Of a stretch of DNA of 12,637 bases, positions 1 to 7,040 are shown in pieces. The stretch covers positions 1,724 to 14,360 of the forward strand of contig DOMY01000260.1 of the NCBI GenBank assembly GCA_003509785.1, in the 5' to 3' direction. Made by a program: the position numbers and the translations under genes. Below the pieces are notes generated by a model. The model was not told the origin of the DNA. It searched no databases and was given only the letters and a program-made list of their open reading frames with translations. This DNA comes from Gemmobacter sp. GTDB taxonomy: Bacteria; Pseudomonadota; Alphaproteobacteria; Rhodobacterales; Rhodobacteraceae. How positions within the stretch are numbered: position 1 is the stretch's first letter; the number at the start of each line of letters is the position of its first letter.

Positions 1-797
1 GTGATGCCGCCCGCGTGGGACAGATCGGGCTGGATGATATCGACCACCCGGCTTTCCAGCACGGCGCGGAAATCCCAGCGGGAATAAAGCCGTTCCCCCA
101 GCGCGATGGGGGTGGAGGCGCCGCGCACCACCTCGGCTATGGCATCCAGATGTTCCGACAGCAGCGGCTCTTCTATGAACATCAGGCGGAACTGTTCAAG
201 CTCGCGGATCAGGGCCTTGGCCATCGGGCGATGCACCCGGCCATGAAAATCGACGCCCAGCCCGACATGCGGCCCGACGGCGGCCCGCACGGTGGCCAGC
301 GTTTCCACCACGCGGTCGATCTTGGCATGGCTGTCGACGATCTGCAGTTCTTCGGTGCCGTTCAGCTTCAGCGCGGTAAAGCCACGGTCCACCGCCGCCA
401 CGGCCTGCGCCGCCACATCGGCAGGCCGGTCGCCCCCGACCCATGAATAGACCCGGATGCGATCGCGACAGGGGCCGCCCAGCAACTGATGCACGGGCTG
501 GCCATAGGCGCGGCCCTTGATATCCCACAGCGCCTGATCGACGCCGGCAATCGCGCTCATCAGGATCGGGCCGCCGCGGTAGAAGGCGCCGCGGTACATC
601 ACCTGCCACAGATCCTCGATCCGCTGCGGATCCTGGCCGATCAGGTAATCGGCCAGTTCCTGCACGGCGGCCTGCACGGTATGGGCGCGGCCTTCCACGA
701 CGGGTTCGCCCCAGCCGGAAATGCCTTCGTCGGTTTCGATCTTCAGGAACAGCCAGCGCGGCGGCACGAGATAGGTTTTCAGTGCGGTGATTTTCAC
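1..797 (-). CDS. dgoD: D-galactonate dehydratase, C-terminus cut by window edge
   Basis: Enolase-superfamily dehydratase (mandelate racemase/muconate lactonizing branch) that converts D-galactonate to 2-dehydro-3-deoxy-D-galactonate in the cytoplasm. I chose the GTG at 797 because the product then begins VKITALKTYLVPPRW and aligns almost without gaps to E. coli DgoD as I remember it. The N-terminal capping domain carries FLKIETDEGISGWGEP and FYRGGPILMSAIAGVDQALWDIKG (about residues 17-94). The barrel has SWVGGDRPADV, the metal ligands D183, E209 and E235, and the catalytic H185 in DFHGR, all at E. coli numbering. Sequence ends at HAGGI, residue 265 of about 380, so the second catalytic His lies outside. 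The GTG start overlaps the TGA of the upstream oxidoreductase gene by four bases (GTGA), which implies translational coupling. Dehydration of a close stereoisomer (for example fuconate) is possible, but the match to DgoD is strong. Confidence 0.93.
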   Translation of the reverse strand, partial: MKITALKTYLVPPRWLFLKIETDEGISGWGEPVVEGRAHTVQAAVQELADYLIGQDPQRIEDLWQVMYRGAFYRGGPILMSAIAGVDQALWDIKGRAYGQPVHQLLGGPCRDRIRVYSWVGGDRPADVAAQAVAAVDRGFTALKLNGTEELQIVDSHAKIDRVVETLATVRAAVGPHVGLGVDFHGRVHRPMAKALIRELEQFRLMFIEEPLLSEHLDAIAEVVRGASTPIALGERLYSRWDFRAVLESRVVDIIQPDLSHAGGI

Positions 798-2413
798 GGA
801 CGGCTCCCGAGGATAAGGTCGGCGGCCTTGTCGGCCACGGCCAGAACGGCGGCATTGGTATTGCCCGAAACGATGTTCGGCATCATCGAGGCGTCGATGA
901 CCCGCAGGCCCTGCACGCCGCGCACGCGCAGCCCGGCATCCAGCACGGCCATGGGATCGCCATCTGCGCCCATGCGGCAGGTGCCGACCGGGTGATAGCC
1001 GGTTTTCACCGTGCGGCGGCAATGATCGGCAATCGCCGCATCCGAGGTGACATCGGCGCCCGGAAAGATTTCCCGCGTGATCAGATCACGCAGCGGGGCC
1101 TGATCCAGCACACGGCGGGCAAAGTGGAAGCCCTGCATCGTGGTGGCCAGATCATGGGGATGGCCGAAGATCTGCGGATCGACGCAGGGCAGATCATCCG
1201 GATCGGCAGAGCGCAGCCGGACGGTGCCACGCGATTTCGGCTGCAACAGCAATGCGTTGATCGTGACGCCATGCCCCGGATCGGCGCCCATCACATCCCG
1301 GTCCAGATAGACGGTGGGCACGCAGAACATCTGGATGGTGGGCCGCCCGCCCTGCCCTGTGGGATCCAGGAAAGCGCAGCTTTCAACGCCGGTGGTGGTG
1401 ACGGGGCCGCTTTTGAACAGCAGGTATTGCAGGCCTGCCAGGATCATCTTCAGGCCCTTGTCCTGACCGTAATAGCCATATGCGCCGTTTGTCGTGGCGA
1501 CGACCGGACATTCGTAATGATCCTGCAGGTTGGACCCCACACCGGGCAGCGCCACGGCGGTCGGGATGCCATGGCGGGCCAGTTCGTCTTCGGGGCCGAT
1601 GCCCGACAGCATCAGCAGGCGGGGCGTCTGATAGGCGCCCGCCGCCAGCAGGATTTCAGCCCCCGCCGCCGTGTGCATCTGGCCGCCCTCGCGCCAGCGC
1701 ACGGCCGTGGCCCGGCCACCCTGCATCACGATCCGTTCCACCGTGGCGCCGGTGCGCAGCTCCAGCAGCGGGTTATCCATGACCGGCGCCAAAAAGGCAT
1801 CCACCGGCGAGCAGCGCCGCCGCGTCGCCCAATCTATGGTGTGCTGCATCAGCCCCACACCCCGGGGATCGCCGGTGTTGAAATCGGGGGTAAAGGGCTG
1901 GCCCATGGCCTGCATGGATTTCATCCAGGCGCGCGTCATGGCGCTGGTATGACCCAGATGCGAGATCTTCAGCGGGCCGCCCACGCCATGCGCGGGGCCT
2001 GCCAGATGATCATTGTCTTCCTGCGCAAGATAATGCGGCAGCAGATCATCCCAATCCCAGGCGCCCTGCCCGGACCCGCCGATGGCGCGGTTCCAGTCGG
2101 CATAATCTTCGCGCTGGCCGCGCATATAGACCATGGCATTGACAGTACCCCCGCCGCCCAGCACCCGGCCCTGCGGCACGATGGGGGCACGGCCCGCCAG
2201 CTGTGGCTGCGGTTCGGTCGGGTGCATCATCAGATAGGTATCGCGTGCCAGAAACTTCATGTAGCCGGCCGGATAGTGCATGACCGGATGCGCCCGTTTC
2301 GGGCCGCGTTCCAGCATCAGCACCGATGCGCCCGCGGCCACCAGCCGGCCCGCCATCACGCAGGCGGCGCTGCCGCCGCCGATCAGGATGAAATCATGGG
2401 TTTTCGGTGCCAT
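794..2413 (-). CDS. GMC-family FAD-dependent oxidoreductase, possible aldose dehydrogenase
   Basis: A 539-residue glucose-methanol-choline flavoprotein. FAD-binding Rossmann motif ILIGGGSAA at residues 9-17 with the ribose-binding E35 in VLMLERG; GMC signature 1 at PQGRVLGGGGTVNAMVYMRG (near 79-99); signature 2 at GAYQTPRLLMLSGIG; and the active-site His-Asn pair H474 (YHPVGTCRMG) and N518 (SGNTNAAV), spaced 44 residues as in choline oxidase. There is no signal peptide, twin-arginine motif or membrane segment, so it should be cytoplasmic. Automatic annotation would probably say choline dehydrogenase or alcohol dehydrogenase, but betaine genes are absent. It sits between an aldose 1-epimerase gene and dgoD, so oxidation of the imported sugar at C1 to a lactone is my inference. 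It starts one base after the epimerase stop (TGA-C-ATG). Electron acceptor (oxygen, quinone or a carrier) cannot be told from sequence. The family call is firm, the substrate is not. Confidence 0.93.
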   Translation of the reverse strand: MAPKTHDFILIGGGSAACVMAGRLVAAGASVLMLERGPKRAHPVMHYPAGYMKFLARDTYLMMHPTEPQPQLAGRAPIVPQGRVLGGGGTVNAMVYMRGQREDYADWNRAIGGSGQGAWDWDDLLPHYLAQEDNDHLAGPAHGVGGPLKISHLGHTSAMTRAWMKSMQAMGQPFTPDFNTGDPRGVGLMQHTIDWATRRRCSPVDAFLAPVMDNPLLELRTGATVERIVMQGGRATAVRWREGGQMHTAAGAEILLAAGAYQTPRLLMLSGIGPEDELARHGIPTAVALPGVGSNLQDHYECPVVATTNGAYGYYGQDKGLKMILAGLQYLLFKSGPVTTTGVESCAFLDPTGQGGRPTIQMFCVPTVYLDRDVMGADPGHGVTINALLLQPKSRGTVRLRSADPDDLPCVDPQIFGHPHDLATTMQGFHFARRVLDQAPLRDLITREIFPGADVTSDAAIADHCRRTVKTGYHPVGTCRMGADGDPMAVLDAGLRVRGVQGLRVIDASMMPNIVSGNTNAAVLAVADKAADLILGSRP

Positions 2414-2414
2414 G

Positions 2415-3290
2415 TCAGGCGGGCTCCACAGTCAGATGCAGCTGGCCGGACAATGTCTGCCCCGGCGCCAGCACGGTCAGGCCGCCCAGATCGGGCAGGT
2501 TATGGCCATCGGCCAGATGGGTCATCGGTTCCAGCGCAAAGAAATCACGCTGATATTGCGGATCAAAGGCGGTGTCGGAGACGAACAGGAACATGCAGCG
2601 GAAGACCGGATCTGCGGACAGGCGCAGGGCGGTCTGACGTTCGGGCCAGCAGATCCGCGCCGTGCCGGACCAGTCTTCAAACCCGTTGTTCACCCAATGC
2701 GGCGGCAGTGGTTGCGGGTTGTGGAAATCCAGCGCGGCGGGCGGGGCCACCGGATGGCCGGGCAGCCAGCCGGGTTCTTCCGTCCACATCCGCCCTGTCT
2801 GGGTCTGCAGGGTGGTGGCCGGTGTCATCGGCAGATAGGGGTGCCAGCCCAGCCCGAAGGGCATGGCCACCGCGCCCCGGTTGGTGACCGACAGCCGCAG
2901 ATCCGCGCCATCCGGGCGCAAGGCGATGTGCTGTTCGGCATCATAGCTGTAGGGCAGCGCCTGGCCCGCGTGGCTGTGGCACAGCAGAACGGCATCCGCG
3001 CTGCGATCCTGCACCGCCCAGAGGCTGCGCCAGCCCTCGCCATGCAGATAGTGGCTGTCCCAGGCGGTGTTTGGCGTCAGCTGATAGTCTTGCCCGGCAA
3101 AGGCAAAGCGGTTGCCCCGGATGCGGTTGCCAAAGGGCACCAGCGGATAGCAGGCGCTGTCGATTGGTGCGGCGCCATCAGCGGCAGGGCGCAGCAGGGG
3201 CACATCGCCCGCATCCAGCCGCAGGATCGCCCCGCCCAGCGGGCTGATGCGTGCCGTAATGGGGCCGGAGTGAAGAGAGATCACCGCCAT
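2415..3290 (-). CDS. Aldose 1-epimerase (mutarotase) family protein
   Basis: A 291-residue cytoplasmic protein of the galactose mutarotase fold, which interconverts alpha and beta anomers of free aldoses. Family landmarks are visible: PFGNRIRGNRF (N55, R56), LHGEGW with H83, GWHPY with H150 (the expected proton-donor His), the acidic NNGFEDW near 206 and ALEPMTH with E254 (expected catalytic base). Its length suits the shorter YeaD/GalM-like bacterial branch. It lacks a signal peptide. The gene begins one base after the permease stop and ends one base before the oxidoreductase start, so it is deep in the operon and probably coupled. In context it would supply the anomer used by the next enzyme, the GMC oxidoreductase. 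Exact sugar preference cannot be read from the sequence. Confidence 0.9.
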   Translation of the reverse strand: MAVISLHSGPITARISPLGGAILRLDAGDVPLLRPAADGAAPIDSACYPLVPFGNRIRGNRFAFAGQDYQLTPNTAWDSHYLHGEGWRSLWAVQDRSADAVLLCHSHAGQALPYSYDAEQHIALRPDGADLRLSVTNRGAVAMPFGLGWHPYLPMTPATTLQTQTGRMWTEEPGWLPGHPVAPPAALDFHNPQPLPPHWVNNGFEDWSGTARICWPERQTALRLSADPVFRCMFLFVSDTAFDPQYQRDFFALEPMTHLADGHNLPDLGGLTVLAPGQTLSGQLHLTVEPA

Positions 3291-3291
3291 G

Positions 3292-4269
3292 TCAGGCCTG
3301 CCGCGCCCGGGCGCGTTTGATCGCCTGGATATTGGCCAGCACGGCCCCCACGATGATAAGCCCGCGCACCACCTGCTGGATGAAGGGGTTGATGCCCAGC
3401 AGGATCAGGCCATTGCCGATCAGCGTGATGACGAGAACGCCCAGCAGTGTGCCCACCATCGACCCGCGCCCACCGGACAGGGCGGTGCCGCCCACCACCA
3501 CGGCTGCGATCACATCGAATTCCAGCCCCGAGGCCGCCGTGGCATTGCCGGACCCCAGCCGCGACAGCAGCAGGATGCCGGACAGCGCGGCCATCACCCC
3601 GCCGATGACGAACACCATCACCCGCACACGGGCGACATTGATCCCCGACAGGAAGGCCGCCTGCGGGTTGCCCCCGACGGCATAGACAGACCGGCCAAAC
3701 GCGGTCTTGCGGCTGATGAACAGGAAGACGGCGAACAGCAGCAGCATCAGGATGGCCGAAGGCGGCACACCCAGAAAAGACCGGTCCAGCGCATCCACCA
3801 CAGGGTTGCGCCCGATCGACACCGGCAGGGCATCGGTCAGATACAGCGCGATGCCGCGCAGGGCCGACCACAGGCCCAGCGTCGCCACGAAGGAAGGCAC
3901 GTCGCAGAACGCACGCAGCGCCCCGGCAATCCCGCCAAGCGCCCCGCCCAGCAGCAGCGCCAGCGCAAAGGCAGGCAGCGTCGGCACGCCCCATTGCAAA
4001 AAATAGGCCAGGATGACCGAGACAAAGGCCACCATCGGCCCGGTCGAGACGTCGATTTCGCCCGCAATGATGATCAGCGTGGCGGCCCAGGCGGCAATGC
4101 CGATGGTGGCAGCATCGCGCAGGATGTTGATCTGGTTGTGAAAGGTCATGAAGCCATCCGCCGTGGCGGCGAAAACGGCATAAAGCACGAAGATCCCGGC
4201 CAGCAGGCTCAGTTCGTTCATATGTCCGGCAAGACCGGCGCGGCGGGTGGGGGCGGCTTGGGCGCTCAT
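3292..4269 (-). CDS. Sugar ABC transporter permease (RbsC/XylH-like, CUT2)
   Basis: A 325-residue polytopic inner-membrane protein with about 8-10 hydrophobic segments, forming the translocation channel for a periplasmic-binding-protein sugar importer. Diagnostic features are GEIDVSTGPMVAF at residues 70-82 (equivalent of the GGIDLSVG motif in RbsC), GRSVYAVGGNPQAAFLSGI near 192-210 (cytoplasmic coupling region), and LEFDVIAAVVVGGTALSGGRGS near 249-270, a hallmark of the family. Start chosen at the ATG preceded by AAGGAAAAAAGG, a strong ribosome binding site, 15 bases after the ATPase stop. A single permease gene is normal for this class, in which it works as a homodimer. The basic tail (KRARARQA) should be cytoplasmic. 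Confidence 0.95.
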   Translation of the reverse strand: MSAQAAPTRRAGLAGHMNELSLLAGIFVLYAVFAATADGFMTFHNQINILRDAATIGIAAWAATLIIIAGEIDVSTGPMVAFVSVILAYFLQWGVPTLPAFALALLLGGALGGIAGALRAFCDVPSFVATLGLWSALRGIALYLTDALPVSIGRNPVVDALDRSFLGVPPSAILMLLLFAVFLFISRKTAFGRSVYAVGGNPQAAFLSGINVARVRVMVFVIGGVMAALSGILLLSRLGSGNATAASGLEFDVIAAVVVGGTALSGGRGSMVGTLLGVLVITLIGNGLILLGINPFIQQVVRGLIIVGAVLANIQAIKRARARQA

Positions 4270-4284
4270 CCTTTTTTCCTTTTC

Positions 4285-5817
4285 TCAGGCGGCGGTCAGG
4301 CACGCGGCCAGCAGGCGATCCTGGTCGATATTCGGGGCTGTCATCTCTTCCGCGATGCGGCGGTCGCGCAGAACCAGCACGCGGTCGCAGACCAGCGGCA
4401 GTTCCTCCACCTCGGAGGACACGAAGATCACGGCACAGTTTTCGGCGGCCAGTTCGCGGATGATGCGATAGATCTGCGCCTTGGCCTCGACATCCACGCC
4501 GCGGGTGGGTTCATCCAGCAGCAGCACGCGCGATCCGGCATGAACCCAGCGGCCGATGACGACCTTCTGCTGGTTGCCGCCCGACAGCGTGCCGATGGGC
4601 GTATCTGTGCGGGCGGTCTTGATCTGCAGACGGTCGATCACCCGGCGGGTGGCCGCTGCGATGCGCGGGGCCGACAGGATTCTTGACAGCAGCCTGCCGC
4701 GCAGGCTGACCGCCGCGAAATCGGTGACGACGGTGTTTTCATCCACCCCCAGCATCGGCACGATGCCCGCCTCTTTCCGGCTTTCGGGCGTGAAGCCAAA
4801 ACCCCGTCGCAGCATGGCGCGGTAGGATGCCCCTGTGACCGGCTGCCCGTCGACCCGGATTTCGCCCGATTGCGGCCGGGCAATGCCCATGATCGCCTGC
4901 AACAGTTCCGTCCGGCCCGAACCCAGCAGGCCTGCAATGCCCAGCACCTCGCCCGCGCGGAGGGTGAAGGAGATATCCGCCAGCTTGGGCGCAAGGGCGA
5001 TGTTCTGCACCTCCAGCACCACGGCGCCGGGATGGCCCGGCTGGATGCGGGCCTGTTCTTCCATATGTGCGCCCAGCATCAGCCGCACGATTTCGCGCGT
5101 AGCGGCACCGCTGGCGGGCACGGTTTCGATGATCCGGCCATCGCGCATCACCGTCACGCTGTCGGCGATCTGGCGGATTTCGTTCATGCGGTGGCTGACA
5201 TAGATCACCGCAATGCCTTCGGCGGCGATACGCCGGACCGCAGCCAGCACCTTGTTCGCCTCGGCCTCGGCCAGCGAGGATGTGGGCTCATCCAGGATCA
5301 CCAGCTTCGGGCTGCCGATCAGCACGCGGGCAATTTCGACCAGCTGCCGTTCCGCCGGGCTGAGCGCAGAGACCGGCAGCGCAGGTGACAGCGTGACACC
5401 CAGACGGGCCAGCGCCGCCTGCGCTTCGGCATACATCACCTTGTGCCGGATGACGCCACCCTGTCGCGGCCAGCGGCCCAGAAACAGGTTTTCGGCAATG
5501 GACAGATCCATCACGAGGCTCAGTTCCTGATAGACCACCCGCACACCCAGCCCGAATGCCTCGGCCGCGCGGCCTGATCCGGCATCCCGCAACGGGGTAT
5601 CGCCAATGGTCACCAGGCCGGTATCCGGGGTTTCGGCCCCGGTCAGCAGGCGGATCATGGTCGATTTGCCTGCCCCGTTCTTGCCCAGAAGCGCGCGCAC
5701 CTCGCCCGCCCGCAGTTCAAAATCGGCGTCAGACAGGGCGATGACGCCGGGATAGCGCTTTGAACAGCCCGTCAGCCGGGCAATCACCGGACGGGTATCC
5801 GGGGTGAAATCTGTCAT
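4285..5817 (-). CDS. Sugar ABC transporter ATPase with two nucleotide-binding domains (RbsA/MglA-like)
   Basis: A 510-residue cytoplasmic ATPase that drives the importer. First domain: Walker A GKNGAGKS at 45-52, Q-loop Q97, signature LSPAE at 152-156, Walker B LVILDE at 172-177 and H209. Second domain: a degenerate Walker A GLLGSGRT (296-303) without the usual Lys, intact signature LSGGN (411-415), Walker B LLLDE (432-436), and Ser in place of the H-loop His (VSSE, 467-470). This asymmetry, with one good and one weak site, is typical of the RbsA/XylG/MglA group. An in-frame ATG lies 54 bases upstream at 5871, but I prefer 5817 because it has AGAGGG at normal spacing and the product then begins just before the conserved strand IARLTGCSKRYPGVIAL. 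The longer form would run into the hairpin region. Confidence 0.95.
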   Translation of the reverse strand: MTDFTPDTRPVIARLTGCSKRYPGVIALSDADFELRAGEVRALLGKNGAGKSTMIRLLTGAETPDTGLVTIGDTPLRDAGSGRAAEAFGLGVRVVYQELSLVMDLSIAENLFLGRWPRQGGVIRHKVMYAEAQAALARLGVTLSPALPVSALSPAERQLVEIARVLIGSPKLVILDEPTSSLAEAEANKVLAAVRRIAAEGIAVIYVSHRMNEIRQIADSVTVMRDGRIIETVPASGAATREIVRLMLGAHMEEQARIQPGHPGAVVLEVQNIALAPKLADISFTLRAGEVLGIAGLLGSGRTELLQAIMGIARPQSGEIRVDGQPVTGASYRAMLRRGFGFTPESRKEAGIVPMLGVDENTVVTDFAAVSLRGRLLSRILSAPRIAAATRRVIDRLQIKTARTDTPIGTLSGGNQQKVVIGRWVHAGSRVLLLDEPTRGVDVEAKAQIYRIIRELAAENCAVIFVSSEVEELPLVCDRVLVLRDRRIAEEMTAPNIDQDRLLAACLTAA

Positions 5818-5876
5818 GTCGGACCCTCTGGAAAGCGGGATGGCATGATCGGCCCTGCCCCCGCCGGACATTGTCA

Positions 5877-5905
5877 GAAGCCCGGCAGGAAACCGGCCGG
5901 GCTTC
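5877..5905 (-). promoter_or_regulatory. Intercistronic hairpin between binding-protein and ATPase genes
   Basis: A perfect 10-bp inverted repeat, GAAGCCCGGC (5877-5886) and GCCGGGCTTC (5896-5905), with a 9-base loop. It starts 17 bases after the binding-protein stop and lies about 59 bases before the ATPase start. No T-run follows on the minus strand, so it is a poor intrinsic terminator. Hairpins at this position in sugar ABC operons commonly protect the upstream mRNA or attenuate downstream genes so that the binding protein is made in excess; that role is inferred here. Confidence 0.7.
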
Positions 5906-5922
5906 GCATCGGCAGCCGTGGC

Positions 5923-6891
5923 TTACGGGATGCCGTCGGCATGGGCTTCCAGCCAGCCCTTGCCATCTTCCGCCGAGGCGTAAAGGTCGATGTCATAGGG
6001 CACCTTGATACCGGCAGGCGGGTTGCCTTCGATCACATTGACCGCCTGCGCAAAGGCCAGACGGCCCATCCCCTGACCCGAGATATCGACCACGGCCTTG
6101 ATCACGTCGAACTGTTGCAGCTCCTGGGCGATTTCGGTCGTCATGTCGCCGCCGAACACCACCACATCCCCCACACGGTTCTGGGCGCGGATGGCCCGCG
6201 CCGCGCCCAGCGTGGCACCGCCCGCTTCGCCAAAGATCGCATCCAGTTCGGGATTGGCGGTCAGAATGGTGCTGGCAACCGAAACCGCCTTGTCCAGCAC
6301 GGCGCCTTCCTGATTGTCGACGATCTGATAGCCGGGCACCTTTTCCTTCAGCGCGGCCTCGAACCCTTCGCGGCGGGTGATGCAGACTTCGACGAATTCA
6401 CAGTTCAGCACCGCGATCTTCGGTTCTGCGATGCCCTGCGCGATGAAATAATCCGCCGCGACATTGCCCAGCTTGTTGCCGAATTCGAAGGGGTCTCCCA
6501 CGGCATAGGCCGCGACATATTCGGCCTGATCGGCATCGCTCAGGCAGGTGTTGTAGCAGATGACGGGGATCCCCGCCTCTTTCGCCCGCTGCACCGCCCG
6601 GTATGAACCGTCTGCAGAAACCGGCGAGGTGATGATGGCCTGCACCCCCGACGCGATGAGCGAATCGATGAACGAGCTTTCCTTGGCCACATCGCCCTGG
6701 GCGTTGGTTTCGATCACCTCAAGGTTCTTGCCAGCCTCCTGCGCGGCATCCTGGATACCCTTGCGCACACCGGCATAATAGCCTTGCGCGTCCATGTAGA
6801 TGGCGCCGATCTTGATATCTTCGGCATGAAGGGTGCCTGCGCCCAAGGCTGCAGCGGCCATACCCAGTGCGGTGCGCTTCCAGAAAATCAT
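5923..6891 (-). CDS. Periplasmic sugar-binding protein of the ABC importer
   Basis: A 322-residue type I periplasmic binding protein (RbsB-like). Signal peptide MIFWKRTALGMAAAALGAGTLHA with likely cleavage after residue 23, then the typical first strand EDIKIGAIYMDAQGYYAGVRKGI. The two lobes are recognisable through DSLIASGVQAIITSP, REGFEAAL near 174-181, GGATLGAARAI near 224-234 and VVFGGD with D250. Start set at 6891 because GGAGGAACC directly precedes that ATG and the signal peptide begins there; the ATG at 6963 would add an unrelated 24-residue leader. Odd points: four cysteines (C112, C116, C164, C170) in the segments that border the ligand cleft in RbsB, and non-sugar-like replacements at some remembered ribose contacts. 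Ligand is unknown; the operon suggests galactose, a related aldose or an aldonate. Confidence 0.93.
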   Translation of the reverse strand: MIFWKRTALGMAAAALGAGTLHAEDIKIGAIYMDAQGYYAGVRKGIQDAAQEAGKNLEVIETNAQGDVAKESSFIDSLIASGVQAIITSPVSADGSYRAVQRAKEAGIPVICYNTCLSDADQAEYVAAYAVGDPFEFGNKLGNVAADYFIAQGIAEPKIAVLNCEFVEVCITRREGFEAALKEKVPGYQIVDNQEGAVLDKAVSVASTILTANPELDAIFGEAGGATLGAARAIRAQNRVGDVVVFGGDMTTEIAQELQQFDVIKAVVDISGQGMGRLAFAQAVNVIEGNPPAGIKVPYDIDLYASAEDGKGWLEAHADGIP

Positions 6892-7040
6892 GGTTCCTCC
6901 CAGTTTCTGCGATTCAGTGGCCGGATGATTCATTAAATATGATAAGACGTCAATATAAAGCATATTTATTTTGCGCTATACTTGTCGACACCGCCTGATA
7001 AGTATGACCAGATACGCCGCAAGGAGATAGCACAAACCCC
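6892..7040. promoter_or_regulatory. Divergent promoter region between the sugar operon and the GntR gene
   Basis: About 150 bases with a strikingly AT-rich core (about 6931-6982) in otherwise GC-rich DNA, placed between divergent starts. Candidate elements: TATACT at 6977-6982 as a rightward -10 for the GntR gene, and TTGACG on the minus strand (6953-6948) as a leftward -35, with a weak AATCAT -10 after 17 bases. TGATAAG occurs twice (6940-6946 and 6996-7002), and ATACTT/AAGTAT (6979-7005) plus TGTCGACA form further symmetric elements. The promoter assignments are by eye and weak; the region as the shared control site is well supported by layout. Confidence 0.6.
6934..6968. promoter_or_regulatory. 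Candidate operator: 8-bp inverted repeat
   Basis: TAAATATG (6934-6941) and CATATTTA (6961-6968) are exact reverse complements, separated by 19 bases that include GACGTC. Arm centres are 27 bases apart, roughly two and a half helical turns. It lies between the two start codons and overlaps the candidate leftward promoter. Binding by the adjacent GntR regulator is a reasonable guess only. Confidence 0.4.

Noticed and set aside
992..2887. 631-codon open frame on the plus strand opposite the oxidoreductase and epimerase genes
   Set aside because: Antisense to two well-recognised genes in GC-rich DNA; its product is Arg/His/Gly/Ala-rich with no domain or ribosome binding site. Typical shadow frame.
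3289..4686. 465-codon plus-strand frame opposite the permease and ATPase
   Set aside because: Extremely His/Gln/Asp/Arg-rich product without any family pattern; it is the mirror of hydrophobic and ATPase codons on the real strand.
5818..5871. 18-residue N-terminal extension of the ATPase
   Set aside because: No ribosome binding site at 5871, unlike AGAGGG at 5817, and the extra residues do not resemble the family.
6892..6963. 24-residue N-terminal extension of the binding protein
   Set aside because: It would bury the signal peptide inside the protein and consume the promoter region; GGAGGAACC marks the start at 6891.
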